The notes beneath the pieces were generated by a model. The model did no database searches, was not told the origin of the DNA, and saw only the letters and a program-made list of their open reading frames with translations. Position numbers and translations under genes: made by a program. Below, piece by piece: positions 61,915-64,000 of a stretch of 64,000 nucleotides of DNA (within the stretch, counting starts at the first letter, position 1; each line of letters begins with the position of its first letter). The stretch is from Onchocerca volvulus (lineage: Eukaryota; Nematoda; Chromadorea; Rhabditida; Onchocercidae), in assembly GCA_000499405.2 (NCBI GenBank), contig HG738138.1:21181753-21245752 (forward strand), given 5' to 3'.

Positions 61915-63613
61915 ATGAAAAGCGCAACAACTACGTGTTCAAGTTCCCTCGGTGGTATGCCGTTATTGTCATCGTCCTCTTTATCAACCTCCCTATACTC
62001 ATCATTATCAGATGTCAGTGATCTTTCCAAAGAAGTAAGAATTTCAATAATTTTAATCTTTATATATATATATATATATATGTTAGTTTATAAAATCAAC
62101 TTTAATGATTCACATTTACTTCAGTCATTCATTGTTTCAATTTCATATCGAATAATGTTTTCCTATTACAGGCATTTACCAAACATAATTTCATAAAATG
62201 CTCAGAACTGCTGAAAAAAACGTTGGAAGAAACAGAAAGCGAAGCGGAACGGCGTCGTTTGTATGCCAATTTAGCTCTCTGTGAAGCGAAGAGCAAAGCA
62301 CAATTATTTAATGCTGAATATAAGACTGCACTCCTCAATATTTTTCCCATGGTATGTATTTGATTTTAAATTTACTTTATATGAAGTGCATTGATTTCAA
62401 ATTCACTTTATACGAAAACTCTTTGATTTTAAATTTACTTTATGCGAAATGCAATGCACTGCTTCATTGTTTACAATTCGCTTCAAATTCAAATAAAATG
62501 ATACTTCTACTCAGTATTTTAGCTGAAATTTGTAGGGATTAACATACATTGCAATAAAGTAATACTTCGTCTTACTATTTTAGCTGAAATCTGATGGGGA
62601 TCACAATTTAAGCGATCATGATGAAGCAATTGCTGCATTCAATCTAGCATTGAATGCGTTCGTTCGAGGGAATCGGCGAACTTGTCTTGTGCTTCTACAG
62701 TCTGTGATGACTGTGCACCCTTTATCCGGTCAGTTCCTCGTTTTATTTGAACAGTCACTTCAAGCCAAGTTGTATTAGCCAAGCACCATTCTTCACTTTA
62801 TTATTTGAAATATTGAAATTCCAAGGAAAATTTTTATTTAAAAAATGGATTTCAGACACTCTTTTCTGTTCCGTTTCATTATTGGAAATTGAAGTAAGTT
62901 TAACTTTATGCCAGCCAAAATTAGCACTGAAGCAAGCGACCAGACTTCGTGATAGCACTACATGGCGTCGAGCAAACGTTGTTCAGCGTGACTACCTTGA
63001 TTGCCTGGAGTGTCGAATTCGATGTCGTCTTGCACAAACATCTTCGTTGATCGATTTTAGTTCGAAACCTGAGGTTTTAATTTCTCATTATGAACTTCGT
63101 TTTGAAAATTATTCCAGTTCTTAATAATAGTTCGAGTTACAGTTATTTCACTGGTGTCTTATACAATCAGAGTTTGATATGAAGAACGGTAATGCAACAC
63201 GTGCAATAAATCGACTCTTGAAATTCCGTCCTTCACTTCAGGTTGCATAGAACAAATCTGTTTTTCCTTTTCTTACGGTTTTTCCCTTTGATCTTAATAA
63301 TAATTTTAAATTGCAGTTGTTGCAACTGATTTTTGTTTACGGAGATATTTCCTAACTTTATCTCTCTCAATTATTAAAAAAAATATGTTACCTAAAGCAC
63401 ATTTTTCAATTATCTCTTATGATTGTAGTATTTTGCGCTGGGCCATTTTTCTTTTCTCTCCACTTTCTCTTGTATAATGTACATTCAGGATGAGGATCGC
63501 AGACTTGTTGATAATGCGCTTGGATGTGTTTATGCCTTATCGCTAAAGAAGATAAGTTTGGCCGAGTCGTATTTTCGATCAGCAATGTTGGTAAGGCAAG
63601 ATAAAAGGAAAAG
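61915..63613 (+). CDS. CNOT10: CNOT10-like TPR subunit of the CCR4-NOT complex (5' part)
   Basis: Six exons agree in phase: 61915-62034, 62172-62351, 62584-62728, 62856-63098, 63171-63241, 63489-63613; the last exits in phase 2 and the gene runs past the window. The N-terminus is Ser/Leu-rich. Exon 2 reads AFTKHNFIKCSELLKKTLEE and LYANLALCEAKSKA, like the first TPR of CNOT10. Exon 4 has LLEIEVSLTLCQPKLALKQA. Exons 5-6 (RAINRLLKF, DNALGCVYALSLKKISLAES) match the CNOT10 block with LGCIHFAMSKHNLGIFYF. CNOT10 joins CNOT11 and the N-terminus of CNOT1 in mRNA deadenylation. The identity rests on remembered family similarity. Exon 4 must end at C|GTTTTG and begin after GGATTTCAG for phases to agree. 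Confidence 0.7.
62061..62082. repeat. (TA)n microsatellite
   Basis: An alternating TA run in intron 1 of the CNOT10-like gene. Confidence 0.9.
62359..62456. repeat. Three tandem copies of a 31-32 bp unit in CNOT10-like intron 2
   Basis: TTTGATTTTAAATTTACTTTAT begins near 62359 and recurs with changes near 62391 and 62422. The array starts within 10 bp of the donor site of exon 2. Confidence 0.85.
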
Positions 63614-64000
63614 GTATGTTTTCATCTATGGTAACGGTAAACATCCACTATAATTGTCATGCTGATTAGTAAAAGATAATGTGATTTAAAAAGTTGAACC
63701 TGAATTTCATGCTTTATAAGCTAGTGAAATTTTTTAATGCCTCATATTGAATATGGCTCTAATCGAACAAATTCACATTAATACAGCCATGTAATCATTG
63801 CAGTTGAAATTAAGTTGCTGTATTTTTCACTGATGTATGACATATTTCTTGCAGTGACATTTTGATTATCTACAGAAATTTTATAAAATTTGTACTTTAA
63901 AGTCTGAAATCGAGATATTTTTGATATACAGAAGAATAAATTGTGTTTTATTTTGTTTAATTATTTCTATTTTCATACTGAATAAATTATCTAGTTAGAT
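63614..64000 (+). other. Intron of the CNOT10-like gene reaching the window end
   Basis: It starts at a GTATGT donor. No following exon was seen before the end of the window. Confidence 0.6.

Noticed and set aside
1..64000. CRISPR array, bacterial operon or phage region
   Set aside because: No regularly spaced repeats with unique spacers; the intron-rich nematode gene structure excludes a prokaryotic origin.

Overview
The window reads as nuclear DNA of a nematode, most likely a filarial or other spirurid worm. It is very AT-rich. Genes are split into many small exons with GT..AG introns, start codons lie just after TTTCAG-type trans-splice acceptors, and the families found (LysM/TLDc, CYP4, CCR4-NOT, BEL/Pao) fit. 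There are no bacterial-style operons, no CRISPR array and no convincing tRNA or rRNA gene. Genes were built by joining exons whose reading phases agree across GT..AG junctions, so exon coordinates are inferences of good but not equal quality.

Layout. 1-11,429: no coding exon recognised; probably promoter, outron or 5' intron of the next gene. 11,430-35,397 (+): a 20-exon LysM-GRAM-TLDc gene, homologous to C. elegans lmd-3 and vertebrate OXR1/NCOA7. A large alternative exon (30,576-31,551) can feed the TLDc exons without the LysM part, and further phase-matched candidate exons lie in the same 13.5 kb intron. 35,398-39,402: tail-to-tail spacer with a strand-composition switch near 38.35 kb. 39,403-41,564 (-): six exons of an F-box protein whose first visible exon has no ATG. 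41,790-44,729 (-): a Gln/Glu-rich 11-residue repeat protein with a proline-rich and basic C-terminal half; it may be joined to the F-box exons in some transcripts. 44,734-48,530: divergent spacer. 48,539-53,578 (+): an intact 11-exon CYP4/CYP4V-like cytochrome P450 of 509 residues.

53,579-61,914 is a transposon graveyard: an AT-rich 33-bp hairpin, a minus-strand BEL/Pao LTR retrotransposon (5' LTR, primer site, gag, protease, RT, RNase H, truncated at the start of integrase), a 741-bp solo LTR nested in its RT with a 5-bp target duplication, and a Helitron helicase fragment abutting the outer edge of the LTR. 61,915-64,000 (+): the first six exons of a TPR protein resembling CNOT10 of the CCR4-NOT deadenylase; it runs off the window.

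The genes do not form an obvious pathway. The most interesting points are the alternative exon cluster of the TLDc gene, the unresolved relation between the repeat protein and the F-box exons, and the nested mobile elements whose boundaries can be read to the base.
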